Assembly: GCA_037176905.1 (NCBI GenBank)
Contig: JBBBWG010007891.1
Span: forward strand, 3,114-67,113
Reading direction: 5' to 3'
DNA: 64,000 nt
DNA from: Azolla pinnata
Lineage: Eukaryota > Streptophyta > Polypodiopsida > Salviniales > Salviniaceae
Shown here: in pieces, positions 1 through 11,100 of the stretch
Numbering within the stretch: position 1 is the first letter of the stretch
Layout: each line of letters opens with the position of its first letter
The notes under the pieces: model-generated
Told to the model about the DNA's origin: nothing
What the model saw: the letters and a program-made list of their open reading frames with translations, nothing else
Database searches by the model: none
Made by a program: the position numbers and the translations under genes

Positions 1-2359
1 CTGATTGCCGCCCTAATTATGCTGCGCTAATCTGACGTTAATCTCAGAAGAGAGTCCAGATTTTGAGGGAATCAGAAGGAAAAAGGGGAGCTCCAAAAGA
101 GCTTCATCCACACACAGTGATTTATGTTAATTATGTTGTTAATGAAGGTCGAATGATTTTATGTTAATTATGTTGTTAATTAAGGTCAAATGACTTTATG
201 TTATTATGTTGTTAATTAAGGTCAAATGATTTTTGTCTCTTTTTTTTTTGGCAAAAACACACACGAATGTAAAGTTTGCAAACGTTTGCAAACGTTTTAT
301 GCGGTTCCTTTTTTTTCCCTAAATCTTTTTCTTTTGCTTCGGAAAAGATAATCGTAATCTTTTCTCCTTAAGAGGATTAATCTATGTTTTTGAAATTTTT
401 CCAATTTTGATTTCAGTGTTGTTATTGTTGAATTTTACCATTCTTCTGGCGCGAAACATACTTGTTTTCGGTGATTTTCTATCAATCTCGAAGATGGCTC
501 GAATCGTTCTCGAACTAGATTTTGGTTTTTTCAGAAGAATAATCGTTCTGTTACTTGGAAGAAACATAACGTTCTCGAGCTCCTGGTTTTTGCAAATGTA
601 AGTTTGCAAACGTTTGCGAAATGTTGTGTGTTTTCTCGACTTAAAAAAGAAAGAGATAATTATCGTTTTTTTCCTTTTCTCTTCACAAGGGTGAATCTAT
701 ATATATTTTTTGAAGTTTAAAAATTCCTCTGTTAAATTTACCGTTCTTCTTCTGGTGTGAAACATAGTTTTGGTGATTTATCTATCTCGAAGGCTTAAAT
801 CATTCTCGATTGCGTTTGCAGCTTGCAAAAGCACGGTTTGTTCTATCGTTAAAGAGATATTGTATCGCTTTTAGGTGTTGAGGACGGGATGATGATGTCG
901 ATGGGAGTGCCTACATCACATGTTCCGGTTCATTAGATTGTAATATTCACATTTCTTGAAAATATCAAATGTAAATCTACGGAGGGTAAAATCATTGCGG
1001 ATATTAAACATGATCTATTTCTTAAGAGAAAGCTTGGTGTAGTGGTAAAATAAAATGACTCATAAAATATTAGCTGGACTTCAAAATCTCATAAAAAAGA
1101 TATTTTGGATATTTAATCATATAAGAAAGTTGTATTTTTTTGCATTTTATTCTAGAATATTACCTTTACACTCAAATAGGAACACACTTCCTGACTAAAA
1201 TCTATGATTTTATCATAATTTGGTAATTCTCGTAAGGTCTTCATATTATCTTTCTTGTGAGGCCCATCTCAAAAGTTTTATTTAAAGGGTCTACAAGTAA
1301 ATTAGCCATAAATCCAATTTATGTCGTTAGAGTAATGTGATAGGAGGTAGAAATTTGCCATTTCGACCGAACATAGTTTTAGTAAATCTTTATATGTTAT
1401 TACAAAAAAAAGTAAATTTTTTCCCGTTACAATCTAAACATATCTCGCCATTTTCGATTCTCCTTCTGGCTTGAAAACACGTTTTAAGATGCACTATATT
1501 TGCTTACATTATTATAAAACACAAGCAAGGAGGAGTGGTAAGATATTGTTAAGTTTTTTGAAAGCGTGCCTTTTATATTTGTCACATAGCAATGATACAT
1601 AAAAGCTCCAAACACTTGTCTTTTACTATATAATTATTTTTTGTTGTATAAAAGATATTTCGAGGACAAACGTCGATCGCTTAATTCTTGAAAATTATAG
1701 CATGATTGTATTATTTTGTTTATAATTAAATGACATGCCTAAATTTCTTGTCCATACGATTGACCCCCATGTAAAGGAGTCATTCGGTTTGTGAAGGCTA
1801 AAGTACGAAGAAAGCACTGCTCTGGGCTTTTACTACAATCTTAATATCTTTGTGTTTCTGTATAATCCGCCCCACAACTTACATATGGCATAGAAAATGC
1901 TGTTATCTTGTAGCCATTCGCTCATCCGAAGAACCAACAATCAATTGAAAAACATTACTTTGTCAGCTTGTTTTCTTTCTATCATACAAACTTCTCAGAA
2001 AACTTGCCAGGAAATCCAATTGAACCCATTCTAGAGGATGAACTAAGAGATACGCTTCCGAGCATTTGATTAACATATAACAGAATATTGCCGTAACAAA
2101 GGACCGAATTGTATGAACAAACCGACCACATGTGCACGACTGCCACGCCCGCACTTAAATAGGAACGATTATCGTATTCATTATGTGTTGTGATTGTTGT
2201 CATGTACTCCCACAAAGTTGGCTTCTGCCAAGCCCAGCGTAATTAATTAGTCAAACTCTCGCCGAATGCCTTTGGAAACGCTTTAATAGAGCGAGTGGAT
2301 TCTCGTTATGCTCGTCGCTTTTTCATGTTGGAATTCCAGGATGGAGTACAGACATCAAT
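1..2359. other. AT-rich spacer, no gene seen
   Basis: I see no supportable coding region; open frames are short and lack splice context or family resemblance. It contains a three-copy repeat of about 36 bp (121-228). It also holds two diverged copies of a longer block (about 360-600 and 660-850, possibly a third near 1430-1490) that share the order CAAACGTTTGC motif, ATCTATAT, TTACCGTTCTTCTGG, GAAACATA and ATCTCGAAGG. Confidence 0.6.
121..228. repeat. Three-copy tandem repeat, unit about 36 bp
   Basis: Copies at 121-155, 156-192 and 193-228 share TTATGTTAATTATGTTG and end in AAGGTCAAATG, with one or two differences each. Confidence 0.85.
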
Positions 2360-2473
2360 ATGTAATATATTTCATCAACACTATGATCCCTCACCTCATG
2401 TAATATATTTCATCAACACTATGATCCATCACCTTATGTAATATATTTCATCAACACTATGATCCATCACCTT
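2360..2473. repeat. 38-bp minisatellite, three copies
   Basis: Copies at 2360-2397, 2398-2435 and 2436-2473 begin ATGTAATATATTTCATC. They differ at only two or three positions, so the expansion is recent. Confidence 0.92.
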
Positions 2474-2710
2474 GTGACCGAACAAAAAACTCGAATAGAT
2501 TTATGAGCTAAGAGCCGCTCGAGCATGCACGAATAATGCATAGAAAAACCTTCCGATGATTCTCTTGGCGGAAAGCGCGCAAAAGAAAGAAAGAAAAATG
2601 GGCGGCACTTAACTAAAGCTTCCGCCCGAATCGTAATCAGCCTTTCGCCGCAATCACAAACAAGATCCAAAGTTAGAAGAAGAATTAGAAGTTTTTTTTG
2701 CAACCACAAA

Positions 2711-2749
2711 GAAGAAGAAGAAGAAGAAGAAGAAGAAGAAGAAGAAGAG
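2711..2749. repeat. (GAA)n microsatellite
   Basis: About 13 GAA triplets. This motif or its complement recurs throughout the window and creates spurious poly-Glu, poly-Lys, poly-Leu and poly-Phe frames. Confidence 0.9.
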
Positions 2750-2802
2750 AGTTACAGTTCAACTAACTATACCCCACCAAGCCCCTCCCTTTGTGGTTTT
2801 TG

Positions 2803-2833
<31 letters not shown>

Positions 2834-2974
2834 GTGTTGTGTTCTTCTTTGTCCTTATACTGGAACTTGGGGATTGTGGGTTGCATGCATGAATGCCGAT
2901 TATCCCATTCAACAGATTAGCTTTCTTAATGTGTATATATTCATTCCTACTTCCCGATGATGCAATGGCCGATT

Positions 2975-3004
2975 GGATCGGATCGGATCGGATCGGATCG
3001 GATC
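2975..3004. repeat. (GGATC)6 pentanucleotide repeat
   Basis: Six perfect GGATC units, followed after about 40 bases by GATCGATCGAGCGATCG. GATC-rich clusters also occur near 3985-4030, 7600-7740 and 5330. Confidence 0.9.
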
Positions 3005-3092
3005 GACATAAGAAAATGGCAAGCAATTGATTCCCTTGAGATCGATCGAGCGATCGGTCGATTCGCTTCTACAGAAACCCTCCACCTATCAC

Positions 3093-3485
3093 CACTATTA
3101 CTACTATTACTACTATTACTACTACTACTACTACTACAACAAGCTATTCCAAATCCCATCATTAATCATCTATCGATCCACCATCATGGACGCATGTGCA
3201 CAAAAGGAAGGAGGATCCCAAAACAAACAAAAATAAATCAATAAACAAATAAACGGACCCATAAGGCAAAAGCATTATGAAGCTTTTTCTGGTGCATAAG
3301 GCGCGAAATGCATTGAGAAATCGAGGGTGGTGTTATTGGCCAGCCCCCAGTGTGAAAAAAAACAGAGGGAAAATGATGCTTGATGCTTTTGGTTGACCAA
3401 TGAGGAGATACGAGGATTTGCGCCGTTTTGTTCTGTTTTTTCGTTGTTATTGTTGTTGTTGTTGTTGTTGTTGTTATTGTTGTTC
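3093..3485. repeat. ACT/ATT and TTG trinucleotide repeats
   Basis: A mixed (ACT/ATT)n tract at 3093-3137 and a (TTG)n tract at 3442-3484. The sequence between them shows no gene. Confidence 0.85.
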
Positions 3486-5200
3486 CTAACTGGTCCAGAT
3501 AATTAACAATCTCGTCCTGAGAAGCCTGATGATATAAGAAAGGGTAAAAAAATTACCGAAACAAAAAAGGGCCCGACAAAATTATAAATTACATTTTAAC
3601 GCCTGCTAAAACTGACTTAAAGCCGTGGAAGGCATCGATCGATCAGCGTGTTTGGAAAAAATATGGGATAATACCACAATGGACAGTGTGAATACGACCA
3701 TTATTATACACGACCACATTTGGCAGGTCCACCACTATTGTTCGAGCTTATCTGAAGAAGAAGCCCACCCACCCACCAACCAACCCAAACACTGCAGATC
3801 CTAAAAACAACATTTTCCGTCCCATTTCTCGGACATGGCCAAGTCAAAGCATTCATCTGTGAATCCACTGGCGATCATCGCTCAAAAACACACAGACACA
3901 CGAGCGCCTTTTCATCGGACCTGCGCCGCAAGTTGGGGGGGGGGGGGATTCGAGCAGGTAAGCAATCGAATCAAGCAAGCAAGACGCGTCGATCGATCGA
4001 TCGATCGAATCCATCGATCGGCTTGAAGCTGATCGATGCATGCACATGCCAAGTGAGTGAGTGAGTTTGTGCGTATGGAACAATCGGTTGAATAGTGCTG
4101 GAAAACGAGATGTCGTCTTTCTTCTCTGTCTTCTTCGCCGTCTTCTTCTTCGTCTTCTGCTTCTCCTTCTTCTTCCCCATCATTTGGAATCTTTTTCTCT
4201 CTTGTTTTCATTTCTCATGTTTTGTACTTTACACGATTGGGTATATACATCTCACTGTTGTATCTTTTGTCTCATGGGCCAATTTCGGTCTTAGAAGACA
4301 TTAACATATCTTTCTTTCTTTCTTTCTTTCTTCCGAGTGCACTTGAAGCGTAAGAAGCGAGTGCACTTGAAGCGTAAGAAGACTCAGATGGGTGTGGAAG
4401 ACCCTCCTCCCTTCATATAATTTCACTTATGTACGAATTAGCACATATAGACTTAGCATTTTACCTTAGCTAACTAATGTCACGAACACACCGACCTCAG
4501 CAGAAAGAAAGCGCACACGTAGCGTAGAGAGCGTTGGAACGTGGGTTGGAAAGCTATGAGCAACTGAAGAGATAGACAGATAGATTTGGTTATCGTCAGT
4601 CTTCCAAATGTCAAATATGACCTATGAGACCACCAAATCACAAATACATTTTACGTGCTACATTTGGGCGCAAGCAAGCTAGCTAGGTAGCTGCATTCGC
4701 GCCCCAAACCTCTGAAGAATGTAATCTTCAAATCGATAGTGTTCTAAGTGTTCAATTATATGTGTAGATATGTAGATCTAAATGTCGTCGCTCAAAGCGA
4801 AGTAGATTAGAGTAAAGATCACCTCCATATAAAGAAGAAGAGGAGGCAATGGCGCACACAAAGATCGATCTGTTCTTCGCTTCCTCCGTCGATCGATTTG
4901 ATCTATTCTTCTCTTTCCTTCCATAGATACTCTCTTGAATTGTGTGTGTGTGTGTATGTGTGCATGCGCGAGTGCTTTGAATTATGCTTCTTTTTGGTCC
5001 AAGTTGCAGCCTAATTCCTTTTAAGGTTGCAGTTTTGAGAATCTATGGTCTATCAATTTGTCAACGGGCGTATGCTGGTCGGAGCTTTCTTTCTTTAATA
5101 TTCCTCATCTTCTTGCCAATGGCGGTGATGATGATGATGATGAGAATTTCGTCGATCTTTCTTGTGGGTGGTTGCCGCCCAAACTGCACGAATTAAAAAT
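3486..5200. other. Spacer without a recognisable gene
   Basis: Nothing here could be assigned. It holds a CTTT repeat (about 4310-4333), a 24-bp direct duplication at 4334-4381, and a TATA-like CCATATAAAG at about 4827 followed by CT-rich leader-like sequence. This hints at a transcription unit towards 5000-5300, but I could not extend it into a convincing gene. Confidence 0.4.
4334..4381. repeat. 24-bp direct duplication
   Basis: Two identical adjacent copies of a unit beginning CGAGTGCACTTGAAGCG (4334-4357 and 4358-4381). Confidence 0.95.
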
Positions 5201-5204
5201 CGCC

Positions 5205-5205
5205 C

Positions 5206-5249
<44 letters not shown>

Positions 5250-5250
5250 A
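5205..5250. repeat. (CAA)n tract with possible small coding context
   Basis: About 15 CAA triplets. On the + strand they would encode poly-Gln downstream of a short open frame (about 5100-5290) containing CGWLPPKLHELKIA. On the - strand they would read as poly-Cys, which is surely not coding. I do not call a gene here. Confidence 0.7.
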
Positions 5251-6610
5251 GAGCAACAATGATCGATCGAGAGCTGCAAATCACATCGATCTGAAAGAAT
5301 TTCGACTGGGCTAATCGGATCGGATCGATGCCCTTTTCTTCTCGGATCGATGCACTATAGCGGCACTGCTCGATCTTGGCGCTTAACAATTTGCTGACCG
5401 GTAATTCAATCAGGAGAAATGGACTAGACAGTACACTATTTGAGGGTGATTAATTCAGATCATTGCTGATCAGTTACGTCAATGAACCCAGCATCTGATC
5501 CGATAGATCGTGACGACGATGGCCAAGGAGCGAGCGAGCTGAGCTACCTAGATTTAGCTGAGCTGAATTCTATCTGTATTCGGACCGCATATGTAACACT
5601 TGGCTTTGCGCAAATTTTTGCGGAGAACTGTACTGAACACACAATTAGGGGCATTGTATAAGTAGTCTGTTCAAGATTAAATCTACGCCGATCCCAAAAT
5701 GCGCATTCGTAGACGGATCGAACGAATTGTTGTAGAAAACAATGCCGCAAAAAAGGACAGGTGAAGCGTCCTTTTCGACATGGAAGATCTGATCAGGAAG
5801 GAGATTAAAGAGCAGCTAATCAATGTGGAGATCAGTCGAGAGATTCCCGGGCGGATTTTAATAGACAAACAGAGAAGCAGAGCAGATCAGATTACAATTG
5901 TTATAATTATTATTATTAGTATTGTTATCAATCAGCAAGATTTAGTAGTATATATGAGCATATGAAGATGAAAAGCTGGTCCATTGGAAGCTCCAGAAGC
6001 TAGCTAATATTGCCAGTGCACACATACACATTAGAGTCGGAAAAGAAGAAGAAAAGAAAAGAAAAGAGAGATGAGCTTGGTGCAGCGGGAAAAAAAGCAA
6101 AAGGTTTTAAAAATTCTGATGATTGGAGTCTGGAGACGCGTGGTAATGGAAGGATGAGCAAGAGGATATCTTATGTGAATGCCACAGAGGAACAGTGGAA
6201 CGATTGTTATATGATGACGATCAGCTTTTGTTATCATGAGCCCCCCCCCGCCCGCCCCCCATGTGAAACTGCTCTCTTTGGTTGATCCACCCTGATTATA
6301 ATGATGATGACGATGACGATGATTGCAATGGTGTCGCTGCACTACAAGGCGCAAGCTTCACCACCAAGCAAGAATTGAGCTAAAAGAAGAAGAAAATGAA
6401 ATGAAGAAGAAGGAGAAGAAAAAAAATTTATGTTTATGTATTAAACCAACATGACAATACAAAAAAGTCAATATTAGCGATGTGGCAAGGGCAACCTTCT
6501 AATGTGCTCCAATACAAAACGACATAAATGTAGCTCGTTATTAGGGGATAAAGTTTCCACATAACATAACTATAAAAATTATCAAATAAACTTTCATCTT
6601 ATTTTATATA

Positions 6611-6900
6611 TTTGTCGAAAGACTAGAAAAAACTAATTAAGTAAGAAACCATTTTGCACAGTTTCAAATATGACACATGCCCAAGTACCTTGGATAATCA
6701 AACACAAACTTATACGCTGGGGTTGGTAAAAAAAACTAATTAAGTAAGAAACCATTTTGCACAGTTTCAAATATGACACATTTGTCGAAAGACTAGAAAA
6801 AACTAATTAAGTAAGAAACCATTTTGCACAGTTTCAAATATGACACATGCCCAAGTACCTTGGATAATCAAACACAAACTTATACGCTGGGGTTGGTAAA
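6611..6900. repeat. Two identical 120-bp copies around a 50-bp partial copy
   Basis: 6611-6730 and 6781-6900 are identical over 120 bp. The 50 bases between them (6731-6780) repeat internal positions 18-67 of the same unit. No coding potential is visible and the unit family is unknown. Confidence 0.95.
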
Positions 6901-8080
6901 CTCTATCATCTTTAATGAAACCCCATTAAAGAGGTGACAGAGCATTTCTAGTTAATAATCTCCACGATTGTGATATAATTATTTATATATCTTTAGTAAG
7001 ATAACAAGATATAAACTTATCTTGAGAATCATTGTATACAATAGACATGTACCACTAGAAATGTGTCTTTTGTTTTAAAGCAATAGCCAAAAGCAACAGC
7101 CAACTACAATACGCCAAAGAAACACATTTATATGAAAAAGAAGATGAGACATTAATCTTGCATCTAAAACTCTATTCTTTTCCACGGATATGTCATCTAT
7201 CATATTCTAAATCTAATAATTAGATCATGTGAATATATATACACACACACACACAAGGTACTTGAGATCTGTACATGAATGGATTCATGATTTGCATGGA
7301 ATATACAAGGTACTTGAGATGGTGGATGATCATGCATGCTTGCAGGACCACTACATCTGCCACCATAGCCATCACGAAGTCGCAACGTCATCGATGAAGG
7401 AGCTTCATCACAAGAGAATAATATTCAGGAATCAAAGAAGGATGGAAACCAACAGTAATAATAATTAATGATCCCAATGATTCAGCAAATTCAACTAAAC
7501 CGTTGAATCTGTGCAAATAGTGCAAGCGCGACTCCACCATCGAACGATCTGTATCGTATCGTATCGAATCAAATCGAAAGATCAAGCAATATTGATGATC
7601 GAGCCATCCCGGATCGATGGATCGATCCAAATATCCAGCGATCGATCCACGATCCACGATTCATCGAAGAAAATACCCAACCGATCGATCCAACATCTAC
7701 CGATCTAGCCTGCATGATCCATGAGCGATCGAATCCATCGGTCTATCACGGACAATGGCAAGTCAACGATCAGATTGATGCTGTGATCCGAGCATTCTAT
7801 ACCAAGGGCTGCGGGTGCGGCATCGTACTAATTATGTAAATGTACAGCTGCTAAGTAGTATGATTCTATTGAAATGGACGTCGTAGCTATAGGGGTTGAA
7901 TGGGGGGCGGGGGGCGGGTCATGCATGTGCACACATGCACATGCATGCATGCATGTATGCATGATGATGAGGGGGATAGAGAATGTAGGAGTAGGCGCCG
8001 CACGTGCAGAGCATGGCCCACATGTGCATGATGCACCCATGTACATGGCACATGCATGACATCACAGATCCGGTTGCTCG

Positions 8081-8195
8081 CATGCACACATGCATACATG
8101 CATGCACACATGCATACATACATGCACACATGCATACATACATGCACACATGCATACATACATGCACACATGCATACATACATACATACATACAT
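8081..8195. repeat. 20-bp minisatellite (CATGCACACATGCATACATA)n
   Basis: Five units in register at 8081, 8101, 8121, 8141 and 8161, followed by a CATA tail. Similar CATGCA-rich sequence occurs at 7920-7965 and 8218-8265. The long Cys/Met/His-rich frames across it are artefacts of the repeat. Confidence 0.95.
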
Positions 8196-8843
8196 ATTCT
8201 GCCCACCCACCACCAACACGCGCACGTGCACATGCACATGCAACATGCACATGCACATGCACTGATCCATCCTCTCTAACCACTACAATATACTACTTGT
8301 CATCTAATTCCACAAATCCATCATCATCATTCATCCCCCTTTTCTTCTCTTTTCTTCCGGGCACAAATCATTCTTCTCATTCTTCTCATTCTTTCCCATT
8401 CTGCTTCTTCTGCTTCAGCTGCTTCTTCTTCTTCTTCTGCTTGATCTGCTTCTGCCGTTTTCTTCTGAATCTGCTTCTGCTTCTGCTTCTGCTTCTTCCT
8501 CATTTGGGCGCGCCCATTCTTTTGATGATCTGCAGCAGCTCTTTGTGACCTGCAGGTTCAGCAGCTCGCGGCAGCGATTATTACGTATTAACAAAGAATC
8601 CATGTTACCTTGTGTATAATTACTGCTCTGATCCATTCGGAGTCGGCCATAATTAGTCCAGTCCCATCTCCGCCCTACAGCTATGGATTATATACGCTTC
8701 AATTCCACTATCCATCCCAATCAGTACTAGCTGCAGCTACATCACGTTAGCTATACCACATAATTCTAATTACCAAGTGTTGTACACACTAGATTCAGCA
8801 ATTTCTTATCACAATCCGCAGCCTGCGTCACTCAAATTCTTGG

Positions 8844-8850
8844 TATAAAT
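8844..8850 (+). promoter_or_regulatory. Possible TATA box for the gene at 9017
   Basis: TATAAAT about 170 bases upstream of the chosen ATG. The spacing allows a leader of about 140 nt. Supported only by motif and position. Confidence 0.3.
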
Positions 8851-9016
8851 AATTACCTCCAGCGATCTTTTCCAATCGATCCGGATAAATAAGATTACCC
8901 TTGCAGCAGCAAGATCGAGGTCGATTTCGGGACGAGATCAAAGGCCCTGCCTGCCCTGCCTCCACCGGCCCTTGCAGATCGATCGGTAGTTGCAACAATT
9001 CTGTTCCACAATTAGA

Positions 9017-9131
9017 ATGGCGATTATATCGTCGGCATGCTGCAAGGCGAGGCGGCGATTGTATTCACCGGTCGATGATCAGAGGGGGGATCACAGTAAC
9101 GATGATCGGCGATTGCTGTCATCGGCCTCCG

Positions 9132-9162
<31 letters not shown>

Positions 9163-11100
9163 AGAGGAGGATGCCGGGAATATACTAGCCAATATAGACT
9201 CGGATCCAGGAAGAATCAAACAGGAGCAGCAGCAGGTGAAGTTGAAGCTGCATCAGGCAGAGTATGTGGCGGCGCTTGGCCACAGCATCGGCAAAATCAA
9301 CAGAGAGCTCGCCCATCGCAGCGCAGCTCAGCGGGCCAGCCATATCCGCAGAGCCATGGACACCTGCATGATCACGATGCCGCCTGCATCATTGCCATAT
9401 CCACCATATCCCTCGAGCTCACCAGATTCCTCTTCAATGTTATTGCCTCAAACCATGTCTATGGCTTCTCATTCATTTGCACAAGATGATCCCTTGCACC
9501 AGCTGCAATATGATCGACGGCGACGAAGACAACATACTCACGGCCATGATCATCATCACCGCCATCATCATCATCCTCATCCTCATCATCGCTGTCGTTA
9601 TGTGAAGATCTTACGCCGGCATCGTCAACCCAGCACAACGATGATGACAAGATTGGGGAGGTCATCTAGCGCAGCAGCGGCTCCTTGCAGACCTCCTAAT
9701 TCTGTCCATAACAGTAATTACCTGCCCAGCTCCTCGACGACATTGATGATGCAACAGCAGCAGTTATATGCGTTGAATCGTATCAATAGATCCCAAATGA
9801 GATCGATCGTCGGGCACTCTAGCAATTATACTGCGACCCCGAATTCCGATCCAGCGCTCCCTGTTCTAACTACCGTTAATCATCCTTCTCATGATCATCA
9901 ATTGCTACAACTAGCGAATAGGGCTGCAGATCCTGGCCAAACGATCATCGATCAGAGGCCAACGTCCAATGTGATCGGCAGCATCAACATTGATAATAAT
10001 CAGGATATAATCAGCCGCGATCTTCCTCCTCCTGATCATCATCATCGTCATCGTCGTCGTTGCCGTCTTCGTCGTCATCACATGAGAATGCCGCTCAATG
10101 CCACTGGGAATATTGACGATATTGTCGATGGTGACCATCAGTGGAGCAATACATTTATTCCGACCCAAGAGGAGCTGCGGAAGCTGCAAAGTGCCCTCAG
10201 ATTCCCCGACAAATACAATCACGTCGTCATCAGCAACCTGGGCAATCTTGATGATCGCCCAATGCTGGACCTGCACCTGCAGTACAACTGCCCATGGCGC
10301 CAGCGTTCCAACATTTCTTCATCAGCTGCCGCAGCATCATCTGCAGGTAATCAATATGATCAGAACACTAAATTCCACCCCTGCTAATTACCTTACCGCA
10401 TCAGGCTAAATGCATGAATTAGTGTAGATTCAATTAACATTTGTCCTATACATGGCTAATTAATTAGCTTCATGCGACTCAATTATACTGTCATTAGCGG
10501 CTATAAGCTGATTATGTCTTGATAAATTCGCCAAAATATGCAGAAAAGGTCGGTATATACCGACCTTTTCTGCGTATTTCCAATTAATACTAAATCATTT
10601 TTATAAGGTTAGAACAATTTTTGAATTTGGGCACTTGATTTGAAGTAGCCCATTAAAATACTTCATAAATTAGCTGGCTTATAGGTGGCCAATATACTCT
10701 CATGCAGCTTTCCTACTAGAAATTAGCACCCGATTATTATAATCACAATAATGCTATAATTGTGGATGACACATCATTGACCACCAGCAATTACCATACG
10801 GGTAGCAATTAACCATTTGCTGTTCTAATTAGATTTGCATCACGCGATTAGTGAAATATCAGATTCTAGTAATACGGCCATGAGGGACTCTAATACATCT
10901 AATGACAATCACATCATTGAATGACAGGTCATATGCGGGATATATTTGATCCAGATCCAGATTCAGCTTCAGATTCCGATCTGGATTCAGAGGTGTTGGA
11001 TCCGGTGATGCTCTTAGGTCAAGCAGCCCAACACATCTTGGCGTTGCAGTTTCAAGTGGATGCTCTTAATTCAGTCCTTAGCCTGCAATTAGCTAACTAA
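9017..11100 (+). CDS. Unrecognised His/Asp/Ser-rich protein, two exons
   Basis: Exon 1 is 9017-10346 and exon 2 is 10928-11100. The donor CTGCAG|GTAATC and acceptor TGACAG|GT join in phase to give a 500-residue protein. I do not recognise it. Seen in order: a basic N-terminus; an Asp/Glu tract at about residues 38-55; a helix-like stretch with KLKLHQAEYVAALGHSIGK (about 70-100); His-rich runs at about 175-195 and 335-355; a better-conserved-looking segment with FIPTQEELRKLQSALRF (about 380-420). Exon 2 encodes an acidic DPDPDSASDSD run and a hydrophobic heptad tail HILALQFQVDALNSVLSLQL. The start is the first in-frame ATG of the long frame. Upstream exons are possible. Low-complexity composition means expression data would be needed to be sure. 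An extended palindrome lies in the intron. Confidence 0.55.
10540..10573. repeat. 34-bp perfect palindrome
   Basis: GCAGAAAAGGTCGGTA is followed directly by TATACCGACCTTTTCTGC, so the whole 34 bases equal their own reverse complement. The symmetry continues outward about seven bases per side with one mismatch. It lies inside the intron of the gene at 9017-11100. Confidence 0.95.

Noticed and set aside
1963-2709. Overlapping - strand frames of 60-80 codons
   Set aside because: Random-length frames in AT-rich DNA, crossing a minisatellite, with no splice partners.
4334-4960. Solo LTR suggested by direct duplication, TATA-like motif and CT-rich leader
   Set aside because: I found no matching partner copy, no TG...CA ends with target duplication and no primer-binding site.
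7887-8548. Several Cys/Met/His-rich frames
   Set aside because: Produced by the ACATGC minisatellite and a CTTCTG repeat; no start context or family resemblance.
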